A stretch of DNA of 64,000 nt from Spisula solida (GCA_947247005.1 OX365944.1:25953501-26017500), one strand, 5' to 3'. Positions 38,312 to 51,200 are shown, counted from the stretch's first letter. Notes: generated by a model not told the origin, from the sequence alone. Program-made: numbers and translations.

Positions 38312-39451
38312 TTTTTCCTTTACAACTTACATGTAAATTATAAGAATTAGCTATTGGAGATCATTAGTATTGATGACGTAATTTGTTATTGATGTCGTAT
38401 AGCCTATTTGCATGTCGGCATTGATTTCACACGGCTACATATGATAGCATAAATATACCAAGCATACACCTGTTTTGTTTGCTATTACATACCCCGGTTG
38501 TTCTTGCTTTGTGCATTATTGCCATTAGTATGTTATGACGTTTTAATCACAACCACACTTCATCGCCGATTTCTGTATCGTACTCATTTTCTGACGACTT
38601 TGAAGCAAATAGTTCTAAAACGGAATTGTGACATTAAAATTTGTTTTTGAAATCATGAATGTAGTATTCATAACCCACCCTTTAAACAATTACAAACGCA
38701 CACATGATACGTCATCGTTTGCTACGTCCAACGTTGGAAAATATGAAAATTTGGGCCGCATAATGTCAAAGAATATAGGACACCGCATTTGTTACGACTT
38801 TGGTTAACATTGATGATCGGCGGTGACATTTATCTTCATGTATAGAAAATTTCATTCACTTACAATGACAAATAAAGAAATTTGGGTTTTGTATTTTTTT
38901 GATCACCCCTCGTATATAAGCTGGTAATTGCTGATATAGAAATAACTGTACAATTTAGAGGGAAGCGGGTCTAGTTTTCCATATATGGACACAGCAAAAT
39001 TGTCCTAATACATGGATTTACTTCATGAACCACTTACTAGATATTGTGTCCATTGCAAAAATAAATGGATTAGAGGTCCAAAAATTTGAAAATCCCTGGC
39101 TTTTGATTGGACAAAGAAGTAGGGTAAACTATAAATATACATATTTTTTAGAAAACGAAAACATTACATCTAACAACAATCAATTATAATTTGTAATATT
39201 TGAGTTACTGCTCGGGTTCTACATAACGAACAAATCAACCCGTGTGGAAATGTCATTTTTGGAAGAAGAGTTATGTTCGTATTGTCAGTAATCAACGGAA
39301 ATCAGATAATTTAACTAATTTAAACGTAAATGATATCCCTGGTGTAGTAACCTAGTTTCTAAAAAGTCACAAGTAATTTTGTTCTTTTTAGAAACATTCT
39401 GTCCATCTTTCAACAATGGTGCTTAAGAGGTTAATTGGCAAGTTGACGAAA
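38312..39451. other. No gene recognised
   Basis: AT-rich sequence without a supported feature. Confidence 0.5.
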
Positions 39452-39511
39452 AATGATTGACGCTCCCACCAGTACAGTCAATATGATTGACGCTCCCACC
39501 AGTACAGTCAA
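39452..39511. repeat. 30-bp direct duplication
   Basis: 'atgattgacgctcccaccag' starts at 39,452 and again at 39,482; both 30-bp copies are identical. Confidence 0.95.
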
Positions 39512-39752
39512 TATGATGAGTTAGATACGTTACAATTGTGCCAAAAGTCAAAGTCGCACAGAACAAGAAATGAAAAAAGGGTGGGAAATTCGTGTTTTCA
39601 GTAATGAGGACGTTTTTCTATCATGTTTTAGTAGTACTAGTATGATAACATGTGTTGATTATTTATTTTATGTTTCGTGTTTTACATTTATGTTATCACC
39701 TATGGCTATGGCCCTTAGTTTAGGGGGCATTGCATTGCGGGAAACTGTTACT

Positions 39753-39845
39753 TACGAGTAGCATTCCGGATTTAATCGTTGCACACATTTTAGAATAAAG
39801 ACATTCAAGTGATACTACTTGATTGAATCCGGAATGCTACTCGTA
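39753..39845. repeat. 93-bp inverted-repeat element with 20-bp arms
   Basis: Arms 'tacgagtagcattccggatt' (39,753-39,772) and 'aatccggaatgctactcgta' (39,826-39,845) are exact complements around a 53-bp centre. No other copy is seen in the window. It may be a very short MITE or a hairpin-forming site. A 63-codon frame (39,570-39,761) ends inside the left arm and is not trusted. Confidence 0.85.
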
Positions 39846-40116
39846 CCCATGCTAATATAAAAGCAAGAACAAATGTTGACTCGGGCAAGTATATTATGAA
39901 TATTAAGGATATGAAGATGGGGAGAGCTGATGATGATTGAGCTGTTCTAGAAATCTTGCTGCAATCATCGACGATAGACGAATCAACCTCTTTGATGAAT
40001 ACTGTCTCTCAGAGATTCGTACACGCACTATTATTGTGGACCTCTCATATAGTATTGCAAATATAAGCGCTTAACTATCACTATGTGCGCCCATTACACA
40101 TACAATTATATCAGGG

Positions 40117-40360
40117 TGGTATTCACAAAGCATCTAAGCAGAAATCTTAGAAAATTCTTAAAATTTTCTAAAGTATATCTACTAAGCAAGAAAATCAAGA
40201 TGATTAATATTTTACAGAGTTTTGAAGCATTATGTAAACATCTACTATAATCACTAAGAAAACATGCATTTTTCTTCAAATTGTTGACCATATGACCTAT
40301 ACAAATTTTTAAATTAAGTCAAAATATTTAAGTTTTCACTTAAGATGCTTTGTGAATACT
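40117..40360. mobile_element. Small inverted-repeat element (MITE-like), 244 bp
   Basis: Ends 'gtattcacaaagcatctaag' and 'cttaagatgctttgtgaata' are inverted repeats of about 19 bp with 1-2 mismatches. The interior is AT-rich and partly self-complementary ('aaattcttaaaattttct'). Elements ending in 'TATTCACAAAGCATC' are, to my knowledge, common in mollusc genomes. It is non-coding. Confidence 0.65.
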
Positions 40361-40934
40361 AGTGAATAAACAGATGTTTATAAGCGACTTGTAATCATGG
40401 AAATGCAAAACTTTACAGCAAATATCAATACTAACAAACTAATGTAGGAGTCCCATGAAAATAGTAACGTCACCAGACGATTCAGTTAAGACAGTAAATA
40501 ATAGTGATTGAAGTGCGAACTGGTCAATAGTCCGAATAAATTCATTTTATTTCTCACTACGGTTGGCAACAAAGAAGTATAGATATATTTAATATGTTAT
40601 CATTTGTGGTATTTATAAGATAGTGTTTTGAAGCATATACAACCACTGGACACTGAATTTGTCGGTGTAGTACTTTTTCTAGCTTTAAAGTAGTTAAGCA
40701 ACATAATTATGTATTTTGTCAAAATGTGCATTTTAGTGTAATTAAATTGAGACCGGACTGTATAACACGTGTTTATTTTGGTGAAACAAACATAACTCAA
40801 AGCCCATTTAAGCAAAGGCATCGTCGCATAGAGTGTTGTTTGCAAAATATAAAGTCGATTAAGGACACGATATCAACTTAACAAATCTTATAAATGTGCA
40901 CGTGATGCTATCGTATAATTATATTCATTCATTA

Positions 40935-41520
40935 ATATTTCTGCACGGAAGTATGGGTGTATGCTTTTGGTTACCAGTAGATTGGAACTAGGGAGTTTTC
41001 CATTTAAATTATATAAAACAGTATTTTAGATACATGTAGATCAAACTCAACAAACAGAATACAGTATAAGGTGTTTTGTTGTCATTTAGGAACATGGTGG
41101 TCTTTAAAACCTGCTGGTTAAATATGGTCATTTTACGGTAATCCGTTAGGGGTGCTATTGAGTGGACAAAAGTCGGCGTTTCTAAACATAAATTGGGCTT
41201 TATTTGAATTGTAGTTTGCTTTATGTCTGGCTCCGTGATAAGCACAGACACAAAAGTCTTGAAAACGAACGTATTGGCAAAACAACCTGACAAACGGCCC
41301 CAAAAAGTAATGTTGCACATTTTGTGCCGTATTTACGACACACCACATGCAACATTAACTTTTGTTGACGGCATTATTTGTTTGTGTCGGTTGTGATCAT
41401 ACTGTGATATAATCAATTAAAGTGTCAGCCCACATAACCTAGCTACATTTAATGCAGATTTCAGCAAGATCAAATACTTATTGACCGAATTATAGGTACA
41501 GATATACATGTACGCTTGCA
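40935..41520 (-). mobile_element. Degenerate CACTGAGCGG-family copy
   Basis: There is no intact terminus, but the internal order matches 24,816-25,615. 'taatatttctgcacgg...ttggttaccagtagattgg' matches the left part. 'cataaattgggctttattt...gataagcacagacac' matches the middle. 'agctacatttaatgcagatttcagc...gaattataggtaca' matches the right part. It is much more diverged than the other copies and shows the family has been active over a long time. Confidence 0.55.
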
Positions 41521-41974
41521 AGATTTGTCAGAGCATATGAATGGCGATTCCAAGGGAAGTATTAAGGATTGCTGGAGCCAGATATGAATGTAGTGTTCGG
41601 ATTCAATGTTTTCATTGAACGATTTCATCGAAGAGAGATCATGACTCACATTTGTCCAGACAATATGTCTTGTAAATTTGTAAACAATTCTGAATAATGC
41701 GAAAATGTTATATATCCAATGAATATATTAGCAGTAGAGTTGTACAAACAATGTGCTGTCCAGTTTGTTTTTGGGTTCTCCCCCGGATGAATGTTCCATT
41801 CATTTAAGATAACGATACAATCATGCAAAACAAACAATGCTAGGAAAGTCGAGTTATAATAGTATGCTCTGCTGGTAACGTTGAGTGATGCCTTCCCTGT
41901 CTGACATAACATATTCTTTTTTTATAATAGTACTAATACTATTTATAAAGCAAAGAAGAAAATGTAATACAAAC

Positions 41975-42130
41975 CAGTTTGCTGTTTGGACTGGAACTGG
42001 ATTCATATAGGTCCGCTTCATCGATACTGCTGTGCTTGGCGTCTTCAGAGTTGGCCCAAGGCATCCATGTATACGTACGGTTAACCAGTTTAATAGACAT
42101 GCGTCCAACATGTCTCAAATGGAAAGTCAT
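41975..42130 (-). CDS. Candidate first coding exon (52 codons), gene unknown
   Basis: An ATG at 42,130 opens a 52-codon frame starting 'MTFHLRHVGR' and ending 'SSSSPNSKL', immediately before a possible 5' splice site (CTG|GTTTGT, intron from 41,974). The stretch is less AT-rich than its surroundings. Its composition is protein-like: acidic and serine-rich in the second half, with W22, M23, P24, W25. An in-frame TAG lies upstream, so it could be a first exon; an internal exon beginning at 'ccatttgag' (an AG near 42,119) is also possible. I find no following exon on the minus strand and recognise no family. The donor is weak. Confidence 0.3.
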
Positions 42131-42170
42131 AGTCACTATGATAAACTACGCTCTATATCATAAGTTATAG

Positions 42171-44784
42171 TACTTTAAAATACGTTCGCGATATTTGCTA
42201 TAGCTGGTTTCCAATTTTGTGTACGTCTGAGACAGTTGTAATGTATGGCTAATCGGTTTTATCTCAGCCTAATTGGCCATTGACCTCCGGCTTCGAGGGG
42301 GCAGGTTTAATTAATGTTGTTAGCTCATATTAGATAGTTGTTGTGTTGAAATTTATGTTTTGACACACCTCAATTCAGTGTTTTTTACTACCATAACTAT
42401 ATCAAAACAATAAATGTCATCACAAAACCCTTTCCAAATCTCTGGGAAGGTCTTAATGGTATTTGGATACTAAACTATGTTGGGCAATGTGTGTTCATAT
42501 CGTAGAATAATAGTGGAATGGCTTGTTTGTCATTCTTAGTATTACACACTGCTCTAACACACTAGGAGTAACAATGTTCAAACTAAGTACCCAAGTCTCG
42601 ACATTCTTCTCAACTTTACGTATGTTTACGGATGATTATTTGGTTCAAATATGAAATGCATTATTTGTGTAGGTCGTGAGAATGCGACCGCGCTTCAAAG
42701 TCAATTTACGTTGCTGAATCATGTTGGTTTATGAACGTGAATGTTGCCACATTGTTTATGAAGAATCTGCTTAGCACACGATTATCAATCCTGGTAACAC
42801 ACGAGACGTCAAATGAACGCCTTACTTTATCCTTTTAGTGTTGTTGATCGACCTAGCATTTGAACACTTCAAAGTTTTTTATTTACATGTTGTGTCATTT
42901 GCGACTCAATTTATACACGTCCGCTAATGATAGCATACGTTTATAATACTGCATTCACTAAAAGTGTGTTATTATCTTAATATTTCATAAAATATAATAA
43001 CATTATTGTTCTCTTGACATACACTGTCTAGCCACTGGATGTTATGTAACAATGTGTTTATTTCGCTTTCGGTGATTGCTTTTTTATTTTTATTTGACCT
43101 TCGATCGCACATATTTTTCATGTTATTTGCAAATTGTAGCTCGTATTTAGTAATTCTCATTTTTAGTTATATTTGGTTGAATGCATCACTGTATGATCGT
43201 GATTGTTTTAGAACATTACAATGTCTCATCGTGTAATTGGCTGTCTCAATAGAAGATATGGTAACGGCAATCAACTAATAGTATATATTGTGAATATTTA
43301 TTTTACAATTCGGTAGCTACTTCGTGTTAGAAGATATGAATGTGAGAAAAATTATATTTTTGAAATACGACGCTCTTTTGTTGTCATCCAACCACTGTGA
43401 CGAAGCACGCGCCGTTTACAAACTGGTAGTAGATACTTTTGATACATGTAATAGGTGTTTTTGATTATTGATTTTCTATTTACTTTAGCACACAAAATGC
43501 AGCTTACATTTGTACTTCGCTGGTTGGAAAAGAGGGAAATATTGCCCAACATTCACTACTAAAGATATTGACACACACATCATCGTTTTCATTTGTTGAA
43601 CGTGTGTAAACGCCTTTGCTTCACCACACTGAAGGCCTGAACATATGACAAACATTAGACTAATCTTCACTTTCGAACTTTCCCAATCGAAGGGAGATTT
43701 CTTTCCAAAGTAATTTTGTACATTATAGAAACAAACTGCTCATCTTAGAAGTTTGATAATTGGCAATGACTAGATTGATGAAGGAGGAACGATTGTGACA
43801 CCACAAGGAAACAAGCCGATGATTATGAATGAGTTGTAAACCTAACAACTGTTACTATGGGGTTTGAATATGTAGTAGTCGACTTGGTGCTCAGCAATAA
43901 TAAAGATGTTTTGATATGTCCATAGTGTAATATAATTCTTGACAAAACGTATTGATGCCTGACATAACAGAGAGCATTACAGTATGATAAAACAAAATCT
44001 AGTTTACATAAGAAGCAATCAGTAAAAGTCCTCAACTATCACTACAGCTACAATGTATAATACTATATCATTGGAACAGCTCGGCTGTAATAACCTTAAC
44101 ATCAGTCATATAAGTACATAATTCATTGTTAAACATTCGGGCGTATAAGTATATAACATAATCACTGACTCACTACTTTATGAAGATGCGTTGTATACAC
44201 ACGTACTCAAATTTGAAATACTTTTGACACATACGCATCACATTTAATTTGATACTGTATTATCGAAGCAAAGCCAAATCAAAGCAATTGAATTACGAAA
44301 ATCGTAAATTTGAATTATTTTCAGTTCTTCAACAACAGCGAATTAGGGACACGTAGGGATTGTAGGAGTTGACTGAATGAATATTTATTAGCATTACATG
44401 TCCATTTAAAAGTATTTTACGGAATTTAACTTTAAACGCAAGTTTAGGAGATCCGTAAGTGCTTTGATAAAGCAATACCATTATATGTAATTTGCGAACT
44501 TTGGTAAAGTAATTTGTATGATGAAGATTATATTTACAATACAACAAATCAGTTATCAAGATACAGATACAGTAAGTAAATAAATTTCTATGCAGCAAAA
44601 TGCTATTTATAGCATTTACAATCTTAACAAAACACCGACATTCGTTAATGATGTCTTAGCACAATCTAGTTATAAAACATTAAAACGTGAGTAGTCATTT
44701 GCCCAAATGTATAATACATGTATTATTGTCGTATGTACACGAATCATCGGTGAAAGTGAATTACGAATTGGCTACGAAAGTTGT
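42171..44784. other. No gene recognised
   Basis: Unique AT-rich DNA with short unconserved ORFs only; this is the region downstream (3') of the four-transmembrane gene. Confidence 0.5.
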
Positions 44785-44790
44785 TTTATT
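44785..44790 (-). promoter_or_regulatory. Poly(A) signal AATAAA
   Basis: The canonical hexamer on the minus strand lies 36 bases after the TGA of exon 3 at 44,827. It would give a very short 3' UTR, so a more distal site may also be used. Confidence 0.6.
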
Positions 44791-44826
44791 AACAGATCAT
44801 AATTACAACATCATATTATTCATTCC

Positions 44827-45275
44827 TCATAATTTCTCGGAAAACACAGGATTATCCTGTCCAACCTTCTCATTGTCTGACTTCTCATTAACCTTTACTA
44901 CTTCCGGTACAGTGGGTACTGTCACAATCGCCTTTGGCTTACTGGCGGGAACATCTGCGATGACGGGTTTAGTTGATAAGGTAAATTCGGTGCTAACTGG
45001 AGTGGGAGTTGAATCAAAATCGCTGGATGCTATCTTAGGTGGCTCAGTCGTATCGGAATCATAAATCCTCTTCTTTGCAACAGGCTTTGGTACAAACAGA
45101 ATAGAAGCAATGCTTACATCGACGAGCATGAGGAGAATCGCCGAACCTACTAACATCGCCAGACAATACGGAAATCCTAAGTAGGAATGATCCCGGTCTG
45201 AATCAAACGAATTCAGTTCCAGTCTGTAAGCGCTGCCCACGATATCGTAACATACCACGGTTAGAACTATTCCCG
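44827..45275 (-). CDS. Exon 3 of the four-transmembrane gene (last coding exon)
   Basis: 449 bases: two bases completing the Ala codon at the junction, 148 codons and TGA. The acceptor is 'cttgtattttcag|CGGGA'. It encodes the second half of TM3 ('GIVLTVVCYD'), a charged loop, TM4, a KKR stop-transfer and the long Pro/Thr/Val-rich tail ending 'NPVFSEKL'. The opposite-strand frame at 44,687-45,064 is a shadow. Confidence 0.85.
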
Positions 45276-48200
45276 CTGAAAATACAAGCGTAGTATTTTA
45301 GCCATTAATATAGCTATAGATACATGATATACGCTCTTAAGAACGCGATCAAAGTTTATGTATTATAAAAAGCCGATGGATTTAAAGGTTGGTCGGACAT
45401 TTCGTTCATATTGCCGTATTTTCTGCAGTCAGACATATGGGTATTATTACTTCTACTGCATTGAATTAGACTCTTCGGTTTTCCTAGAAGAAATGTTAGT
45501 TAATGTGTTGACAAATTTGATTTTCTAAAATCCATTTCCTTCTCAATAATTGTATAGAATCATTTAGAGCATGTGGTGATTTGGCCGGTGTCATGTCTCG
45601 CATTACATCTCCGATACCAACGTAAACACCTTGCTATAACATGAAAACTTAATTTAAAGCTTCACAAACACGCACGTCTATCAATAATTGAATTAGCACG
45701 CTTTGAAGTGTGTATGAGCGTATCTTGCCCGGGTGAAGTGCCCGACTAATACGGACTTGCACGCTTAACTGTTTGCGAGGCATGAAACCTCGTGTTCGTG
45801 TGTATAATACTATGATTATGCATACTTTTATATTTTCAAAAGCAGCTTTCGTTTAATAATGCACGTGTAAACACTTGCCTGGTTTAACACACATTTGACA
45901 GTAGAGATTATATATGAAGATTGGAACATATAAATAATATTATTATACCTCTCTATGTATTTTCTCCATAGGCCTGTCGGGTGATATTGTGTTCGATCAC
46001 ATAGTAATAAGACATGGCATAAACGAGTTATTTATAGAAATATGTACTGTCGGAAAGCTAGAGATTACCATGATGTTATTGATATAATTGTGTATATTGC
46101 ACAGGCTATTTTTAGTAAATCTTGTCAATTTCATCCATCAAATCATAAGAAGCTTATACGGAATGCATATTATCATACCGACAATCTAAGTGCTGCTTAC
46201 ATTTGTTGATATCTTATTTTGTAAAAATCTTGTAATTTTGTTCGGTATGAAAGAATAAATAACACATGGCTGCTCAGATGACAGTTAATATTATTATACC
46301 TCATGTGACCTCTCAATGTATTTCCCCCATAGACCTTCCGTGTGATATTTTGTTCGATCACTATGTGATATTTTGTTCGATCACTACTAGTAAAAACGAG
46401 GCTGGGCTATTTATAGAAATTTGTACTATTTGAGTCCGGAAAACACCCTGCTAGAGAGTATCCGTATGCTATTTATATGTTTGTGTACCCACAAAGCTAT
46501 GTGTTATTTATATATTATTATACCCCTCACTATTTCGTAATGTTAATTTCCAATAGGCAAACATAGAATATTTTTACTGTCACGTCCATAGTACCACGTG
46601 GCTGAACATTTTTTTACTGTCACAGGGTGATAGTAAATGTTTCACAGTATTATCTTGAAAAAAAAAGGTTCATGGTAATAAAATAAATTACACAAAGCTA
46701 TGTGTTATTTATATACTATTATTCTCGCAGCTATGTATTATTTATATAATACCTTATAATGACAATTTACTCAGTTGTAACTTATTCATTGTTGCATATT
46801 AAATACATTACTCACAATTGTGATGTACTTTGAACGTTGTCTTCAGTTGTAGTTCATGGATATGCGCAAGCTTGTGATTAATAGTAGTAAATTAAGTTCA
46901 ACCATGTGGGGGATACTTTTTAGGGTTTTCACGCAGGATATTATAGAGACGTGTGAAGATGCTTGTCGAAAGGTGTATATATCATTTGACAAGATTGCAA
47001 CCATCGTTTGATCTGTGAATCACTACGTACAAAACAGTTGCCGTGTGTCAGACGTACGTGTCTAAATTAGTTTTAATTACTAAACATAACTTGGCTGTCC
47101 TAATACAATTCGCTGATATGGACGTTATAACTTTCCATCTAGTGAGGGTCGATCTTAGGTCAAATGACAACACTGTTAGTAAAATAGCTCCCTTTAATAC
47201 GCGCAACGACGGGTTGGCCCAGTGTCAGAATATTATGGCTCGGTAAACTATATGATACATTTCACTGAAATTCAAATGCAGTATTCTCCGGAGCAAAGGC
47301 TAACAATCACTTTAAGTATGCATTTAAGAATGCTACATTCAGTCATAACATATAATTGGTTTGGGATGTATGAGTAAATCAACATAGATTTCGCAATTTG
47401 GAACGTACGTTTGAGCGCAAATGTTTAACGTAAACGTAGTGAATCATGATCAACGTTGCTTGTGTGTATTTGTCAATATTTGACAGGGGAGTTACAGGAT
47501 GTGACTTACCTGATACAGCAGCCAGGACAGCCGGGGAAGTTACAGGATATGACTTACGTAATACAGCAGCCAGGACAGCCGACGAAGTTACAGTATGTGA
47601 CTTACCTGATACAGCAGCCAGGACAGCCGGGGAAGTTACAGGATGTGACTTATCTGATACAGCAACCAGGACAGCCGGTGAAGTTACAGGATGTGACTTA
47701 TCTGATACAGCAACCAGGACAGCCGGGGAAGTTACAGGATGTGACTTATTTGATACAGCAACCAGGACAGCCGGGGAAGTTACAGTATGTGACTTATTTG
47801 ATACAGCAGCCTGGACAGCCGGGGAAGTTACAGTATGTGACTTATTTGATACATCAGCCTGGACAGCCGGGGAAGTTACAGTATGTGACTTATTTAATAC
47901 AGCAACCAGGACAGCCGGGGAAGTTACAGTATGTGACTTATCTGATACAGCAACCAGGACAGCCGGGGAAGTTACAGTATGTGACTTATCTGATACAGCA
48001 ACCAGGACAGCCGGGGAAGTTACAGTATGTGACTTATCTGATACAGCAACCAGGACAGCCGATGCAGTTACAGGATGTGGCTTATCTGATACAGCAACCA
48101 GGACAGCCGGGGAAGTTACAGTATGTGACTTATCTGATACAGCATCCAGGACAGCCGGGGAAGTTACAGTATGTGACTTATCTGATACAGCAACCAGGAC

Positions 48201-51200
48201 AGCCGATGCAGTTACAGGATGTGGCTTACCTGATACAGCAACCAGGACAGCCGGGTAAGTTACAGTATGTGACTTATTTGATACAGCAGCCTGGACAGCC
48301 GGGGAAGTTACAGTATGTGACTTATTTGATACAGCAGCCTGGACAGCCGGGGAAGTTACAGTATGTGACTTATTTGATACAGCAACCAGGACAGCCGGGG
48401 AAGTTACAGTATGTGACTTATCTGATACAGCAACCAGGACAGCTGGGGAAGTTACAGTATGTGACTTATCTGATACAGCAACCAGGACAGCCGATGCAGT
48501 TACAGGATGTGACTTATCTGATACATCCACCAGGACAGCCGATGCAGTTACAGGATGTGACTTATCTGATACAGCAACCAGGACAGCCGGGGAAGTTACA
48601 GGATGTGACTTATCTGATACAGCAACCAGGACAGCCGGGGAAGTAACAGGTTGTGACTTATCTGGTACAGCAACCAGGACAGCCGGGGAAGTTACAGTAT
48701 GTGACTTATCTGATACATCCACCAGGACAGCCGATGCAGTTACAGGATGTGACTTATCTGATACATCCACCAGGACAGCCGATGCAGTTACATGATGTGA
48801 CTTATCTGATACAGCAACCAGGACAGCCGGGGAAGTTACAGGATGTGACTTATCTGATACAGCAACCAGGACAGCCGATGCAGTTACAGGATGTGACTTA
48901 TATGATACAGCAGCCTGGTCAGCCGCAGAAGTTACAGTATGTGACTGATCTGATACAACCAGGACAGCCGGAGAAATTACAGGATGTGACTTATCTGATA
49001 CAGCAGCCAGGACAGCCGAGGAAGTTACAGGATGTGACTTATCTGATACAGCAACCAGGACAGCCGGGTAAGTAGCAGGATGTGACTTATCTGATACAGC
49101 AACCAGGACAGCCGGGGAAGTTACAGTATGTGACTTATTTGATACAGCAGCCATGCAAGCCGGGGAAGTTACAGGATGTGACTTATTTCATACAGCAGCC
49201 AGGACAGCCGACGAAGTTACAGGATATGACTTACGTGATACAGCAGTCAGGACAGCCGGGGAAGTTACAGCATATGACTTACCTGATACAGCAGCTAGGA
49301 CAGCCGACGAAGTTACAGGATATGACTTACCTGATACAGCAGCTAGGACAGCCGACGAAGTTACAGGATATGACTTACCTGATACAGCGGCTAGGACAGC
49401 CGACGAAGTTACAGTATGTGACTTACCTGATACAGCAGCCAGGAAAGCTGGGGAAGTAACAGGTTATGACTTACCTGATACAGCAGCCAGGAAAGCCGGG
49501 GGAAGTAACAGGGTATGACTTACCTGAAACAGCAGCCAGGACAGCCGATAGTACAAGTAGCTTGACGTTATGTCTCCGCCGTCTCATAAACATTGCTCCT
49601 TGCAGAATGACGCCTATTAAGGATAGTGATGCTGCAGCCACTGTCAACGTTTGCTTGCATAGTAAGGTGTGGTAATAGAAATCTGAAAAAGATTAACCGA
49701 ATGTAAGGACCGTACGGATGTTTACTCATGACTCATTGTGTGGTTCAACGGCAACTATCAAACAACATAAAACTTAAAAAAATACTTTCAATACTTATTT
49801 CTTTATGACGTTAATCACCAACCCAATTGGTGCATGGTATAAGTAACAATAATTAGCTAGATTAAGCGGAACCGCAAATAATTAAGCAGTTAAAGCGTCG
49901 AATATCACATTTAAAAGTTCATGACACCAGGTATTATATCCGTACATTTGTTGTCCTTGAAATGTCCAACGGCCATTACTGACATGATTTAATTCAGGAT
50001 TATTATAAATGGTCCACTATATCTTAATTTGTTACGATACAGTTAAGTGTTGATAAATTGTTAAATGTGAACATAACTTTTTGTGTCTCTTTTTTTTCTT
50101 ATATATACATTTGCATACCAGAACGATGTTAACACAGCTGTGTGTGTAGATGAAGATGTAATAAAACAAGATTTCATACATTTGTAACCATTTGGTATAA
50201 GATTTCCACGCGTAGTTTGTGCATAACTCAGAATCTAACATGAATTTTCATGTTTCTTAAAGTGTTAAAACATTTGGACATAATGCTACAATGCAGCTTT
50301 CGCACAGGACTTGATAAACAATGTTCATTTGTTGCCAAAATGCCTAACGTACATTTCGAAATGTTGTAACTTTGAAAGACATAGTATTTGACCTACTGAA
50401 TTTTCAGGAGAGAAACTATTTCAATTTTCTTGAAATTGATATTTGTGCAAATATTCAACAAATAAATATACATTGGTGCTTATTCTACATTACTTTCGTG
50501 TCGAAACCTACGGTAATCGATGTCAAGTGGCAAATACATCAACAGTTACTTTTTCCTTAACTTCAATTACATCTGACGAAATATCGTAGCTGCAATGCTA
50601 CGACATCTATGACTAAAACGTGCTAGTATTGACCAAAATGACGTTGTCAATTGCTTGTGGTATGGATTTTACAATGTTTCGTATTATTGGTGACGATATA
50701 CTCATAGAATGATTTGGCAAACCAAACAAACATTACACAAACTGTAACAAAACAATAACGGTAATTGCAATGGCTATGATATCATTGAAAACTATTAAAG
50801 TAACATATATAACAATCGGCAACCAATGTACCTATCAACATCTAAGGGTACAATCGGCAGTGAATGTTGCAATCAATTGGTAACTGATGTTGCAATCGGC
50901 AATTAATGTAACGATTGGTAATGGATAGTTTTAATTACTGAAAATTAATGTTACACACGGTAATTAATGTAACAAACGACAACTAAAGTAACAATCGGTA
51001 AAAAAATGTTACATTCATCAATGAATATGACAATTGGCAAAATATGTAACAATGTGGTACCAAATTCGGGCTGTGGTCATGGACATTAAAAACACATACA
51101 TGTTGCATATAAGTGTACGACAGGTAATAAAACCGCTTTAATAACTTGATAATATATTCATGATTCTACGAATAGTAAATCTGTGTCTAAATATAAATAT

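Noticed and set aside
44687..45064. 125-codon plus-strand frame over exon 3
   Set aside because: It is the antisense shadow of the last coding exon; the minus strand has the splice acceptor, correct phase and membrane topology.
47446..49518. Long plus-strand open frames across the minisatellite (for example 396 codons of a GQPGKLQxVTYLIQ repeat, 270 codons of a second frame)
   Set aside because: They are a by-product of a 48-bp period with few stop codons, they run opposite to the spliced gene, and they have no unique sequence, splice signals or start context of their own.
47491..49547. CRISPR-like regular array
   Set aside because: The units are contiguous copies with no unique spacers, and the DNA is eukaryotic with introns; it is a minisatellite.
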